A stretch of 64,000 bases of DNA from Wuchereria bancrofti (GCA_005281725.1 SSBO01000004.1:248001-312000); one strand, 5' to 3'; numbered from the stretch's first letter, positions 12,301 through 24,171 are shown. A program made the numbers and translations. Notes: generated by a model not told the origin, from the sequence alone.

Positions 12301-14506
12301 TAATTTTCTTATCTATCCTACACCAATTGGGATCAAAGTAAGCCTTTTCATATGTCTTTTTTGATTTCTGCACTTTATTCTTTTTCATCGTAAAAAAAAT
12401 TCATGCTGTAGAAATAAAATAGACATTGAGAATTCATTTAATAATTTCTATTTCACTAGGTTTACAACTTATACACCGATGAAATAGTTCGTGAAATTGG
12501 CAAAAATGAGAATATGCGATTTTTGGGTGTCTCACTTTGTCGTGCTGTACCAGACTTTAAAGAACAGTTACAGGTTTATTTAACTTTTTTTTTTGTTCAT
12601 AGGTTTTTCTGAGTTACATTTTCATAGATTAAAATTTTATTTCTGGATGAATGAACCTAAATGAATCTATTTTCATTGATAAACTTAAATAATTGAGATA
12701 ATCTTTTCTTTTTAATTTTTATATTTTATTGAAAGAATTGAGAAGTCTTTGTTAATTTAGAAAAGATTACATTAACAGTATGCTCTTATACGTGAAATAT
12801 TTGAGTTCTTTGCATTTGTTATCATTTGGTTCCATTATAGGGAGCAGCAGCTACAATCGATGCAGTGGCTGCAGCAAATCCAAATCTGAAGAAAACAGAA
12901 CCTGATCCTATGTTGGTAAGGCTTTTTTAATTTATTCATGATATCATATTATATCATATCTAAGTTTTTTATTTCAGTTCTTTGTTTAGGTTGCTTGTGC
13001 ATATCGGAAAGGTAGATTTTATTTGTTCACGAATGCAGAGCCTTTTTCAACGGATGAAAGTGATGATGCAGACGGTACTGGTATGGGACGTGATGTGTTC
13101 AATGAAAAACCGAGGAAAGAGGATATTATAACAGCTGTAGAGGTATTTACAGTTGTTAATTGGGTTATTGGGGTGCTTAATTTGTTGTCTGCTTGTTTGT
13201 TTGTTTATCTCTTCAGAAATTTATTTTTAGGCGAAAGTTTTAAAATTTTCAGTTTCAGAGTGATACAATTGATAGTAGAGTGACAGAACATGCAGTAATA
13301 CATACCTCATTCGGTGACATACACATAAAATTATTTCCCAATGAATGTCCAAAAACTGTGGAAAATTTTTGCACGCACGCAAGGCGAGGTTACTATAATG
13401 GTCACACATTTCATCGTGTAATTAAAAGTTTCATGATTCAGGTAATTTTATTTTTTGAATTTTTCCTTTTGATTTCATTTAATTTTGATTATAGAGTAAA
13501 AAATATCATATTTTATTTTGAATAATTAGTTGGAGAAGTAAAAAGAAATCCGTAGTTGTCATTAACGCTCTTAATTTGTGTTGAGCTTTTTTTTAAAGTA
13601 GTTTTTTTTTTGTTTTTTTTTCGTTTTTTTGTGTTTTTTTTTCGTTTTTTTTGTTTTTTTTTTTTTTTTTGTTTTTTTTTTTTTTTTTTTTTTTCTTTTT
13701 TTCTTGTTTTTGCAGCCGTGGTAAGAAACAGTACAATTGCAGAAAAAAACTGGACACTTTGTCACTTTGATTCTTTTGTTTGAATTTTCCTGTATCGATC
13801 ACTTTATTTTTTTCCCCCTAATTTTTTGTTGATCTAATGTCAGATTTATCGTTTTTCACTGCAGATATTTTTAGGTTGGCGATCCTACCGGTAAAGGAAC
13901 TGGTGGTCAATCCATTTGGGGTGAAGATTTTGAGGATGAATTTCATCCCAAACTTAGGCACGATAAACCTTACATGGTTTCAATGGCAAATGCAGGTCCG
14001 AATACCAATGGATCTCAATTTTTCATTACAGTTATTCCTGCAGATTGGTTAGATGGCAAGAATACCCTTTTCGGACAGGTTTGTATTGTTACTCTGATTT
14101 TACCTAGGCATAGAAATGAATGAATGCTGATTTTGTTTTGCAGTATTTTTGCCATTTTATTACGAATGATGTCATTTTTTATTATGTCATTTTTATCATT
14201 AACATAAAAGTGTAACTTATGGAAGTAGTGTGCTCTGAAATCATAACATTAACTTATAAAGTTTTTTCGGAAAAATTTCTTCAGTATAGCATTTTGCAAG
14301 TAGCGAAAATCTTTCGCATTTATTTTAAAAGAAATTCTGAGTCAAAGCTAGTTATTGGTCTACTTGAAATATTACAATTATTATTTTTTGTTTTTCAGGT
14401 GACGGAAGGTTTTAGTGTGGTGCAAAAAATTAATCAGGTACCGACGTTTGAGAAAAGTGGCCGACCAAAACAAGAAATAAACATTATTTCTATTACACTG
14501 AAATAA
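9393..14506 (+). CDS. cyn-15: WD40-cyclophilin, peptidyl-prolyl isomerase PPWD1 orthologue
   Basis: Fourteen exons: 9393-9486, 9884-9986, 10223-10326, 10674-10832, 11046-11179, 11314-11457, 11743-11906, 12190-12337, 12460-12573, 12841-12915, 12990-13142, 13253-13441, 13875-14078, 14399-14506; 630 residues, close to vertebrate PPWD1. The acceptor at 9390-9391 is one base before the ATG. Residues about 35-460 hold the WD40 propeller (for example [52 protein letters not shown]). Residues about 474-630 are a cyclophilin domain with [11 protein letters not shown] and [15 protein letters not shown]1 is a nuclear protein of the catalytic spliceosome. The catalytic Arg is kept (R519), but the position of CypA His126 is Asn (N590, WLDGKN), and the Gly before FMIQ is Ser. 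Exon 12 could instead start six bases later (13259), removing two residues. Confidence 0.95.
11240..11264. repeat. TA dinucleotide repeat in intron
   Basis: About a dozen TA units inside intron 5 of the WD40-cyclophilin gene. No further function visible. Confidence 0.8.
13593..13711. repeat. T-rich homopolymer tract in intron
   Basis: A roughly 115-base run of T broken by single G or C bases within intron 12 of the WD40-cyclophilin gene. It creates Phe-rich and Lys-rich pseudo-ORFs on the two strands. The tract could act as an extended polypyrimidine tract for the distant acceptor at 13873-13874, but this is speculative. Confidence 0.85.
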
Positions 14507-17500
14507 GTACGTGCTTATTTCAATGCAAATAATTTTGTCAAATACAAATTTTGTGTTATATTGTTAGTAATATTTCATATATGATAAAAATTTCAGTTTT
14601 TTTATAGCACTTTGCTAATTGATTCTGACAAAATGTTCATGAAATGCGGTCGTAAATATCTAACATATCAGTTTTATACTTTGCACAAAGATAAAATAAA
14701 AGTAATTGTAAATCTTATTACTATTGCACCCACAAAAACGAAATGCTCTTCATTTCTTTCTGTCACAAAAATTCTTATACGACTACTCGAACGCTAATCA
14801 AATTTTTGTAAGCTATTAAACTTAATACTCATATCTTAAATAATTAACGTATTAGCCGTGAGCGAGTTGGAGAATTTTTTCTGTTTGTATCGGATTTATT
14901 GTTGCATATCCAAAGAACCAGAGATACTTTCTTCGATGGTCTGTTCGCTTTAACCAAATATTTCCGGATTCTCTATGGCTCTCTTCTGCGCCAGAGTAGA
15001 TCAGTCTCATATTTTCTTTTTTGTAATCTGTGAGCTAAAGTAATAGCTTATGTAGTTATGATCTTTACTTTTCTTCCTAAAAGAGTTTATGCATACACTT
15101 CTCTTTTGATATTTTATGAATCATTCTCATTCATCCAATTACCTATATATCATTTATCTTAAAATTTATCTATATATCATTTATCGTTTGTCTAAAATGT
15201 GTTACTGAATGAAATCATAAATTATGTTGTCGAATAGCAAACAAACTAGGCGGGATGATTTAACTGGAAATATCATTAATAAGTTTCGAAAATGTGAATT
15301 TAGCGATGATAAAAAGTAGTTCCATTCTGCAAAAAAAAAAATAAAACATGTAGAGAAAATCACCATTACTGTGGGAATGTTATCATGGGATGTTATCAGC
15401 AGATTTTTTTATGAAACTTTTTATTAGCTTTGATTATCCATTTCAATGCTACTCAAGCTACGTTTTTAGATGCCAGGTGGTAATACCATCTCATTTTATT
15501 CAATGTTTAAAATTGTTTCGTCCTTCTCCGCTATTATATATCTAATATGATATACCTATCTTTCCCTTTCTTACTTCTTGAAAATCACTGGTTTTTACTT
15601 ACAGTGCAAATTTTAAATGGTTCATTATCTAAGTACACATATTGGTTTTGGCCATTTATATGATCTGGTTACTTCAGCATGGTAACCAAATTGAAATAGA
15701 TGGTCTAATTTACATAAACAAAGCTAAGAATATGAAGTGTAAATAAACTAATTTTTCTATCAATATTTTATAATTTCTTGGAAAAGAATATATAAAGGAA
15801 AAGGGGAAAAAAGGTAGAAATCTCATTAATCTGAATCAGTGAATTTTTTTACTCTTTTTTTTCTTTTATGAGAATCTTTCAGTAATTTATTTATTATAAT
15901 GAATGCTTGAACGATGCACAAGGCCTGTTTCAATTACTAGCGTAAACTTTTGAAATTGAAAAATGAGACGAGTAAGAGTTTGGACTTAGATAGTAATTTG
16001 CAAACATTGAAAGCGAGGTAAAAACCAAGTGTTAATTTGAAATAAATCTTAGAAAAAAAAATAAAAACATCAATGTGTATTTCAATATGCAAAGAAGGAA
16101 ACATTTGCAAGTTTTGGGTTAAAACTGTGTTTACGCTTAACTTAAAAGTTAAAAATTTGGTGCAATAATTGAAATCACAACTGAAAGCCAATACGTCTAA
16201 CATTGATTCACAGCAATCACAAATGCATGTGTGTCATATTTATGTTTTTATTTTCGTCCTACTTTCAGTTTGATCGGATAGCAATTCAGTTGATTTACGA
16301 TACAGAATGATTCAGCCAATAACAGCCTTCAGTATACTAATAGCAATGAATAATACCATTTTGAATTTAAAAATTATCATTTCTTCAAGCAAAATGTAAC
16401 TTAAAACTATTAGTGATTGCTTTTTCTTCTGCTGAAATTTCATCATCTGAAATATATGTTGCATCTATGATATCAAAAATACCACAACAATAATGTATGT
16501 TCATTAATTTAAAAAGTGATTTATTTTTTTGAAAATCAGAGGAAATTTGGATTTCCGTGGTAATAGGATTGAAACACGTCGAACTTTTCGGTGATGCATT
16601 ACATAATAGCTGCTTAATTCAAAGATAAGCAAAGTTATACTTTTGTTATACAATAAATTCAATAAATGCAACGTTTTTATAACTTTACTTTAGATTTTAT
16701 AAACATTTGAGTTTTATTTAAAAAAAAAAATTCATTTATACTTAGATAGCAATGGAAAAAATTACAGAAAAGAACATCGAATTTATTGTTTAATAAAAAA
16801 CATTGCTTTTAAGGCTTTGCACAATTTGATAGACTAAAATGTTCTTTCCAAATGCAAAAGTATCTTCACCACCAAAGCTTCGATAATTCAGATTCCATAG
16901 CAAAATAACCTGTTTTCCGAATTGGATCAAACTCTTGAACTTATCAAACATCTTTCAGTTTTACACAGATTATAAACTTCTAATTAAATGTTACTAATTA
17001 AATTTTGCACTTTTCCCCATTTCGATAGACGTTGCGTATTGCATATAAATAGCCATTGTTGTTCAGATACAGAAACGTCTTTACTTCCCAAAACGACTCA
17101 TATTAAAAAGAAAATTCATCCTGAATCGAAGAATAAGTGGGAAAGATAACAGTGGAATAAAATAAGGTCACCCAACTAACGAATTAATTCATTACAAGCA
17201 CACAAATTATATAAACTAAACCTAAGTTATGTTTACCTCCTGATACTACGTCATTGCCTCTTTTTTTTTGATAGATCAATCAAGCTAATTTTAACGAATA
17301 GTTATTAAATGCTATTCAGGAATGTAATCGAAAAGAGAAACTGCACTTGCTGCTTACTGCCACTTGCTACCATTTGTGGAGAATTTATACTGATTTCAGA
17401 GGTTTTGGCACAATCGATTCTCGAGAAAGGTTAATGGTGTTTTTAGTCTTGAGATTCAGCTTCTGATCTGGGAGTAACTCATTGATAGTGAAATTACACA

Positions 17501-18342
17501 GGAATATTACAGTATCTTTATTAACCAATTTAGTAGCTTAATAAACAGAGGAAGTAGAATCAACTATTCAGAGGATGATCACTGGCCGTTTTTATATAAC
17601 GTATACTTACTTGTCAGAGTGTCAGTAATTTACAGTATTTTGATATGTCTTATCAGACATAAAGATAGATATGTGGACAGAAAACTAAGTTAAGGGATTT
17701 TTGATGCGATTAACTAAAAGACGGAAATGCCAGCTTCCAGTATTTTAATCTTGGATCTAGCTAAAAAAAACAAAGATAGGAATCTAGCTAGATTCAAGGT
17801 AAACAAAGAAAACAAAAAAAGAAGATGAGAAATTGGCAGAGAAATGAGAAATTAGTTGAATGATTCATCGTAATACAATCTGAACGGTTAATTTTTACAT
17901 AAATTCAATTTATTAATCTGTTAGGATGTAATAAAACAAAATATAAAAGATTTCAATCATTTGAAAGTTTCTTTTATGGAATTTCTTGATTACAAAAAAA
18001 AAGAAAGAGTGTCTTTAAAGACATACTGTAACAAAATTAAGTGAACTGAATACTTGCAGAAGATCAACCTTGGCTATGTGTGCATAATCCATAGATTTTT
18101 AAGATATTGTTAGTATCAAACTTGGCCATCTTCAGATGAGCCTATAGACATCAAATTGTTTCCAGGAGAAATTGTTAGTTTTTCCATTCTTGCAGTTACA
18201 AACTGAATACTTTCGGTGATTCCGACAATTCCGGCTGAAAGACTGGATAAGTTGCCGAATTACGGCAATTACATCGAAAAATCTCTTTTTTAATCGAAGA
18301 AATGATAAAATTATGGATAGAATCGTCTAGCCACTGTCGTGT
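14507..18342. other. intergenic region without recognised gene
   Basis: About 3.8 kb after the cyclophilin stop codon. Several frames of 60-90 residues exist on both strands, but none shows a domain, coding-like composition or paired splice sites. The first part presumably holds the 3' UTR and polyadenylation site of the upstream gene. A short inverted repeat (TTGCCG, five-base loop, CGGCAA) lies near 18253-18269. Confidence 0.55.
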
Positions 18343-18413
18343 GCGCCAATGGTGTAGCGGTATCATTGCACCCTCCCATGGTGCAGACCCGGGTTCGACT
18401 CCCGGTTGGCGCA
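18343..18413 (+). tRNA. tRNA-Gly (anticodon CCC)
   Basis: A 71-base cloverleaf. The acceptor stem GCGCCAA pairs perfectly with TTGGCGC, followed by discriminator A. The anticodon stem GCACC/GGTGC closes a seven-base loop CTCCCAT with U33 and anticodon CCC. The T arm is CCGGG-TTCGACT-CCCGG, giving a clear internal promoter B box. No intron. It decodes GGG. All stems are intact, so it looks functional. Confidence 0.95.
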
Positions 18414-18419
18414 GAAAAT

Positions 18420-18930
18420 TCTTTCTTGGACTGTTTGGTCATTTATCAAATTTGTCTCTCGTGCCTCGTTCTCTCCACGACTCTCGATTTAAGGCCAATA
18501 CCTGAAATCGATGTATCCTGGGCAAAAAGACTGCTTCCAAGAGTTCTTGTACACCCCTTTTGGAGGCACATTTCAGTAGTCAATGGTGAATTCAACACAG
18601 AGCAAGATCTTCAGGAGACGATAATCGTCTATCCTGAAGACGTCACCTGTCCCACTAATTGACCACGTAATCAGTGAATATTTGAGATGATATGGAGTCA
18701 GTACTAATTCAAGGAGTAACAGGTGATGACGATAAATGGTTTAGGGCCGTATAGAAGACAGTATGATGGCTCTGTAGACATCGATCTTTGTGTTTTCAGA
18801 TCCTTACTGTCCCATACTTTTTTATAGAACTTCCAGAATGTTCTTCTGGCATACCTTTGCTAGTCTATTATCGATCTTAGCATCCCAGGAGATGATGTTT
18901 CTTAGATAGGTAAATTGCTAGACTGATGTA
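18420..18930 (-). pseudogene. decayed non-LTR retrotransposon, C-terminal reverse-transcriptase region
   Basis: Read on the minus strand from about 18930, the translation gives FTYLRNIISWDAKIDNRLAK, then KIDVYRAIILSSIRP, TIYRHHLLLLE, and further on DDYRLLKILL and LNRESWRERG. This is the order of conserved blocks after the reverse-transcriptase palm of common LINE polyproteins (YLGSxIS...IDxRLAKA, KxxVYRAVVLxxLLYG, YRRHxxxLExFH, DxRLPKxxLYGEL, RxSWR). The frame has several in-frame stops, at least one shift, and lacks the segment between the LE and RLPK blocks. It is a dead 3' fragment, RTE-like or related. It ends a few bases from the 3' end of the tRNA gene, on the opposite strand. No target-site duplication could be identified by eye. 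Confidence 0.75.
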
Positions 18931-19387
18931 AGCTTAGATGAGCTTACGACTGATGATATAAGGTGGATAACAATCAATCTGTGGTGACAGAGAATTTTTG
19001 TCTACAATCCAAAGAGCTACTCAGTTATTGCAAAGCGTGAAGTTCCTTTCAGAGCTGACATTTTCAACAGTCTTTCATTGCACTTGACAAGAATGCACAC
19101 AGACACACACATACACGAACATACACGGACGTACATACAATCGAAGAGGAAAATATTCCCTAATAAGTAGAGGGACAGGCAGACACACACAGGGAGGAGA
19201 GAGAGACAGAGGAGCATGTCGGTGTCGGCCTTTTGTATTGGTTAATGAGGAAGAGCATTTGATCTTAAATTACTAACATATTCATGTTAACTTGCTTACC
19301 TCCTAATTATTCTAAAGTTTCAATATAATATGAGTAGAACTTGAAAAAGAGAGAGAGGAAACAAATCTTATTATCACGTTATCAGAT
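18931..19387. other. intergenic sequence, CA/GA-rich
   Basis: No gene recognised. Contains CA-rich stretches (about 19095-19135 and 19180-19195) and a short GA tract near 19349. Confidence 0.5.
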
Positions 19388-19462
19388 ACACACACACATA
19401 TAGTTGACAATAAATTATATTTAAAAAGGAAGGTCAGTGAAAAGGTCAATAGAGAAGTAACA

Positions 19463-19464
<2 letters not shown>
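19388..19464. repeat. 77-base segment repeated at 20763-20839
   Basis: Identical to 20763-20839, offset 1375. The second copy starts immediately after the N at 20762. Together with the 1,063-base repeat that ends at 20761, this shows that sequence on the two sides of the N overlaps: the left contig end and the right contig start cover the same locus. Confidence 0.9.
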
Positions 19465-19510
<46 letters not shown>

Positions 19511-19570
19511 TAACAACAACAATAACAATAAATAAATAAGTAATACTAATAGTAATAATAACAATAATAA
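19464..19570. repeat. AAT/AAC microsatellite
   Basis: About 100 bases of AAT units grading into AAC and AAAT. It is part of the 234-base stretch (19465-19698) that is present only in the left version of this duplicated locus. The reverse strand yields a meaningless poly-Leu frame. Confidence 0.85.
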
Positions 19571-19698
19571 GCCGTAATCATAATACAAAATCAAAATTTC
19601 ATCAATGAATTTAATGAAAATGAATTTTCGCTTAGGAAATGAAGAAAGATTTCTCTTTTTATCCACATTTTTATTTTCTATGAAATGAAAATTGAAGA

Positions 19699-20761
19699 AA
19701 AAGAAATGCAAATTAGAACACAATGATGAAGAATTGTTTTCATTAAATAGAAAATGGAAATAGGAGAAGAGGAAATGAGGGAAAATGGAACAATAAAAAA
19801 AGGATTTTGAAGTTAAAGTACATTTTTTTTGCTTAATAATATAAATTGAAGCAATGGACTTGTTGGGCTAATATGTTGGAAATGATCAAGAATGTAATTA
19901 ATTTCTTTCCTTGCTTTTTCTTTTTTTCTTTTTTTTTAATGAGAAATTATTTTAATGACTTCAAAATTCTTCCAACAATATTGATATAAAATTATTGCAT
20001 GATGATCTAATTAAAAATGTTACTTCTTGCTACCATAAATACATTTTTATGTTTATATATATCTGCCTCAAGTTTATACAAATAGATTTATATAAAAATT
20101 TTATACAAATAGATTGATTATAACTGAGGCATAAAATGAAAAATTAGCTTCTTAGATGGGAATAATTTTTTCGAAAAAATAAGTGAAATGATTTGCATAA
20201 CATGGATAATATTTGAATTAGTCCTGGAAAAAAAAGTTGAAAGTTAGAAAAATGGATTTAAAAACGAGAAAAAGTTGAAAGTTTGAAGTAATTTCAAAAT
20301 TTAAAATGGACGATAAATCTAACTTATTGTTGGCATCGTTGTGATGAGAATGAATTGATGCCAATAAACCACACATTATCGGCATATATGTTTCTTTTTC
20401 CTTAATTATAAGATTATAAAATTCTATTTAAATATCATAAGTGATGAACTGTTTGCGCGATATCAAAAAACCAGGAAAAAAAAAACAAAAAAGAAGAAAA
20501 AAGGCTAAACCGAAAGAAAACATTCATACAATTTTAATTAAAATATTTGCATTTTTAACATCAATGATAATGATAATTATGATAATTTACCCATTGATGA
20601 TATTTTGCCACTTTTTCCTTTAATTTTTTATTTTATGCAATTGCACTTCATTTAAATGCAAACTACTTTAAATTGTACAGACATATCATTTCGAAAATTA
20701 TTTCGGAAAAAAATTTAATTTCTTAAATGATTAAGGAAAGAACTAATTTTATATATTGTAT
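19699..20761. repeat. 1,063-base duplication, left copy (matches 24172-25234)
   Basis: Base-for-base match to 24172-25234 (offset 4473) as far as can be checked by eye, ending exactly at the N. Identity over more than 1 kb of AT-rich non-coding sequence, ending at an assembly gap, points to an unmerged contig or haplotype overlap, not an old duplication. It contains the small ORF at 20444-20623. Confidence 0.9.
20444..20623 (+). CDS. possible small basic membrane protein (duplicate at 24917-25096)
   Basis: A 59-residue frame starting MNCLRDIKKPG, followed by a Lys/Arg-rich stretch (about residues 12-26) and then one long hydrophobic segment to the end (LIKIFAFLTSMIMIIMIIYP and on). The pattern of basic cytosolic head and tail anchor is plausible for a micro-membrane protein, but the hydrophobic part is encoded by AT-rich ATG/ATA/ATT codons of the kind produced by chance. 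No splice or leader acceptor supports it. An identical copy exists in the right-hand version of this duplicated segment. Confidence 0.25.
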   Translation: MNCLRDIKKPGKKKQKRRKKAKPKENIHTILIKIFAFLTSMIMIIMIIYPLMIFCHFFL

Positions 20762-20762
20762 N
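20762..20762. other. single ambiguous base N, assembly junction
   Basis: One N separates two stretches that both recur elsewhere within 5 kb. The base before it matches 25234 and the base after it matches 19388. The left copy could be continued by the sequence after 25234, and the right copy could be preceded by the sequence before 19388. The true locus is therefore probably 19387 joined to 20763 through 25234 and onward, with 19388-20761 as an alternative version. Confidence 0.85.
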
Positions 20763-20839
20763 ACACACACACATATAGTTGACAATAAATTATATTTAAA
20801 AAGGAAGGTCAGTGAAAAGGTCAATAGAGAAGTAACAGA
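20763..20839. repeat. 77-base segment repeated from 19388-19464
   Basis: Second copy of the segment described at 19388-19464. It diverges abruptly at 20840, where the right-hand version continues into 3.3 kb of unique sequence and the left-hand version into the AAT microsatellite. Confidence 0.9.
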
Positions 20840-21760
20840 GTTTAATGCTCAGTTCTGTTACATTTTTCCACTAAATCCATTCAAAATTTCATTTGTTGAG
20901 AACGAAAATATTTTGTTCATTTCATAAAAAAGTACAATAAAAGTACAAATAGACAGACGGGCAGACAGATAGACGGACAGACACACATATATACATCCAT
21001 ATTTAACATAGATACTTGTACTTCTGGATTCAATTTAATCTAAACGTTTTCGTCCTTTTACGTCTACGTTCACGTACATCTAATATATAATCTGTGATTG
21101 TACAGAATGCATTTAATCATCTAAAAATGGAACATAAATCATTCTTCGCTTATTATTATGAAAAGGAAAGAGAAAAGAACAACCATACATATACGCATTG
21201 TTAAAATAGACTAAACAACTAATTGAGTATCTCGCGAACGTCCCGAGAAATCTCGGAGAAATTGGCACCAACGTGTCATTTCATCTTGGTTATTTTTCTT
21301 TTCACTTTCTAAATGCAGCAAATTGAAACTAAAAAAGAATTAATCTCTTTTCATTTCTTCCTCTCTTTCTTTCTCTATCATCTCTCACTGATCCTATCAT
21401 ATCTTTGCACTCTCTCTCTCCAATTAAGTATTATTCCTTCCTCATCTCTCAATTATCATTAATGCATATTATTTGTACATCTCCTTAATTTTCTTTTTTG
21501 TTCACTTTCGTTTTCTTTTTTTCTTTGCACATCAATTTCTCCTATTCACAATTTTATATCTCTCTTGGTACCGCATGACGTGTCTAATCCTCTTTCTAAG
21601 CATACTCTATTCTCCCATCCAATTCGAATGTAAATTTTTTTCTTGTTTTTTTCGAAATAGGTGGAAAGTCATTACCATAAGAAATAACGGTTATAACAGC
21701 GTTAAGTCAGGTCTAGTTGTGGGAGCGTATGCGTGACTTAGGCGTTACGTGTGGTTTGTT

Positions 21761-23190
21761 ATGGGAGATAGCAGAAATGACGTGAATAGCAATAACAGCA
21801 GCGTATTTGGACGTGATTTATGCATTACAACATCAGATTCCGACGGTTCGCCAGGTGATATTTTCTACGAAATTCTACGGGAGAATGTTTGAGACCAAAT
21901 GAAATTATTTAAGCTTTTATTTTATTTATTTTTTATTTTTAAAAGACTGTCATAATTTTGCTAGGAAAAGAGTTTGATATCATTAGAAGTTGACACATCT
22001 TTTACGTAGAGCTGTTGATCATCTTGAAAAGGGTACACAAATTTCGCGTCTTCTTTGAATTTCCTAGTGATTAGGATTTTTCTTCGTAGTTGAAATTCGT
22101 AATATCTTTCCCTGTTGTCTGTTGCTAGGATAGCCAAGTTGTATGTTGATGGGAGATGGAAGGAAAAGATAGGTATTAAGGTGCCTCTTTTTTTCTTTCT
22201 TTTTTGTATAAAAAAATTGTGTAAACATATATGACAAGTTGTTTTTATGTATTTAACTTCTCCTTAATCTTATGAATAAATCATATGATTTCATGAAACC
22301 CAACACAATAGTCTGTTGAGATGTGATGTAGTAGTTATACTGATGTTTTTGTTTTAGAAAGATTCGATAAGCGTGAATCGGGAGGCATCTCATCTGGTGG
22401 ATGTGGTAGAAGCAGTTGTTTGAAACGACGTCATTCACGTAATCCACAACGTAATCAGGTATCTACATTCTTTGTTTTCGTAGATTGCTGTATGAAAGAA
22501 TAATGGGAATTTTTCGCTTTCGGTGACTTTGGATGATTCCAATTAGTCAAATTATGTACAAGCTAATGAAATACTCAGTCTATAGCTTTGTTTTATTTAA
22601 GCTTCAGATTGTTCTTTTACTATTACAGCATGCATATAAGCAATCTGTTATCAAATTGACATAAGTAGATGCTTGGAACACCGAAATATTTAGCACACCT
22701 TCAAAAATTGTATATTTTTTTAATTCACATTTGATTAAAATGTCCATAAATCAATTTTATATTTTGGAGGCATAGTCATAAAGATATTACTAAATGGTGT
22801 ATTTTGGATTCTTTTATCTTTCCTTATTATGTGATTTTTCCAATAAGAAAGTAGTTTCAGTGAGAAAATATTTATCTGCCGATAAGTTGATGTAAATTGA
22901 TTTTTATTGTTTTTATGGTAGCTTGTTTCAGAGCTGGCTGTAACGGTTGCGTGCTTTGATCAACATGGACGCGTTCAGCGCCCGAACCACGTGACGGCGA
23001 GCCTGAAGGAGACGTGTTGGAAGATGATGATGAACCAATACTGCCACTAAGCAAACACGACTTACGGTCTGATCCTTCTGAAAATACTACAAATATAGAT
23101 AGTAACGGTAACAGTAACAGAAATGGACAGATAATTATTGGTTATGAACATAATCTATGCAATAGTACTAGTAGTAATTTTAACTTATGA
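21761..23190 (+). CDS. candidate three-exon gene for a disordered acidic protein, present in only one assembly version
   Basis: Exons 21761-21854 (MGDSRNDVNSNNSSVFGRDL..., donor CAG|GTGATA, phase 1) and 22358-22450 or -22458 (ERFDKRESGG, SSCLKRRHSRNPQ) join well. The last exon is less certain. The frame PEPRDGEPEGDVLEDDDEP...NL with stop at 23188-23190 looks coding. It is reached in phase if the donor is C|GTAATC at 22450 and the acceptor is TTCAG at 22977-22978. The stronger donor CAG|GTATCT (22458) with an acceptor at 22921 gives another frame that stops at 23048. The product is Ser/Asn/Asp-rich with no recognised domain. A leader-type acceptor lies at 21659-21660, and an overlapping upstream ATG at 21730 could interfere with translation. 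Confidence 0.45.
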
Positions 23191-24062
23191 TAATTCACTT
23201 ATGAAAGTAAAAGAAACGTAAACGCAAGAATTATAGTTTGTAGTTTTATTATTTCTCCTTAACGACAAATAATGAGATTAATTAATTCTCTTTCATTAGT
23301 TCTGCTCCTCTATTCGCTCTTTTCTAATCCATATTGCAGCAAACTGTTTCCTTAAAAGAATTACAATTTGCAGTACCATAAACTTAATGCTGCATTCTGT
23401 TGTAATTTACGAGTTGAAGGATTCTTTGATTCTTACCAATTTTTTTTTAATTAAATCAAAAAATGGCATGAATCACAACAAATTTTTTCATAAGTAATGA
23501 AAAGTCAGTCTGAAGCATAAAATGATCAAAAGTCTTCTATATACATTTGGTTAAAATCGATTTTAATATTAAACTCTAGTTATTTGGGGGAATTTTTTGG
23601 CGAAGTACCGAAGAAAAGGTTCGCGATATTTCCTGATTTGCTTAAAGGATTTGATGCTTTCGTTTCTTATAGCATTATTTTAGGAATGACAATTCATTCC
23701 GGACTTAAAATGCACAATAACATTTTAAGAGAAAGAATAGCAATAAATTCGTCCTCATTACGGCTTATTGTTTCACTCAGAAATTCATAATTACATTAAC
23801 CTAATGCCAGACGTTGAAATAATCATATGACAACATAAATCATATCACACGAAGCACAAGTTACAACATAAAAATATAGAATCAAAGACCATAAACCAAT
23901 CCCAGCATTTTTCTAATAATCCTTTTAAAATTGATTCAGATTTCTTTTTTTCTTTTTCATATCTGATCACATATCGGAATTTTTGAAATATGAAATAATT
24001 TTGGGACATCCTATCAATAGCCTAAATCTGTTAGTGCACTTTTCTTTTCACTATAATACCTA

Positions 24063-24097
24063 CCTTGACTGTTTTCGTTTAACGGAAACAGTCAAGG
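24063..24097. other. near-perfect 15-bp hairpin
   Basis: CCTTGACTGTTTTCG and its inverted copy CGGAAACAGTCAAGG flank a five-base loop TTTAA; only one T-G wobble interrupts the stem. It is too short for a microRNA precursor. It lies in the 3.3-kb stretch found in one version of the duplicated locus, 870 bases after the candidate gene. Confidence 0.85.
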
Positions 24098-24171
24098 TTC
24101 TAGGAAGCTTAAATGACCTTTCCTCTTACTTCTCCTCTTTACATCTCTTTCTGTCCACAACTGTCCATTTT

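Noticed and set aside
13556..13802. Phe-rich and Lys-rich frames on both strands
   Set aside because: Artefacts of the poly-T intronic tract.
18302..18662. Two plus-strand frames across the tRNA
   Set aside because: They run through the tRNA gene and antisense to retrotransposon remnants; no independent coding signal.
22922..22990. In-frame TGA between CFRAGCNGCVL and STWTRSAPEP considered as selenocysteine readthrough
   Set aside because: A splice from 22450 to 22979 avoids it, and no selenocysteine element was found; readthrough is not needed.
22872..23054. Ser-rich minus-strand frame
   Set aside because: Mirror of the acidic GAT/GAA-rich plus-strand exon.
24063..24097. Hairpin considered as a microRNA precursor
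   Set aside because: Total length of 35 bases is too short for a Dicer substrate.
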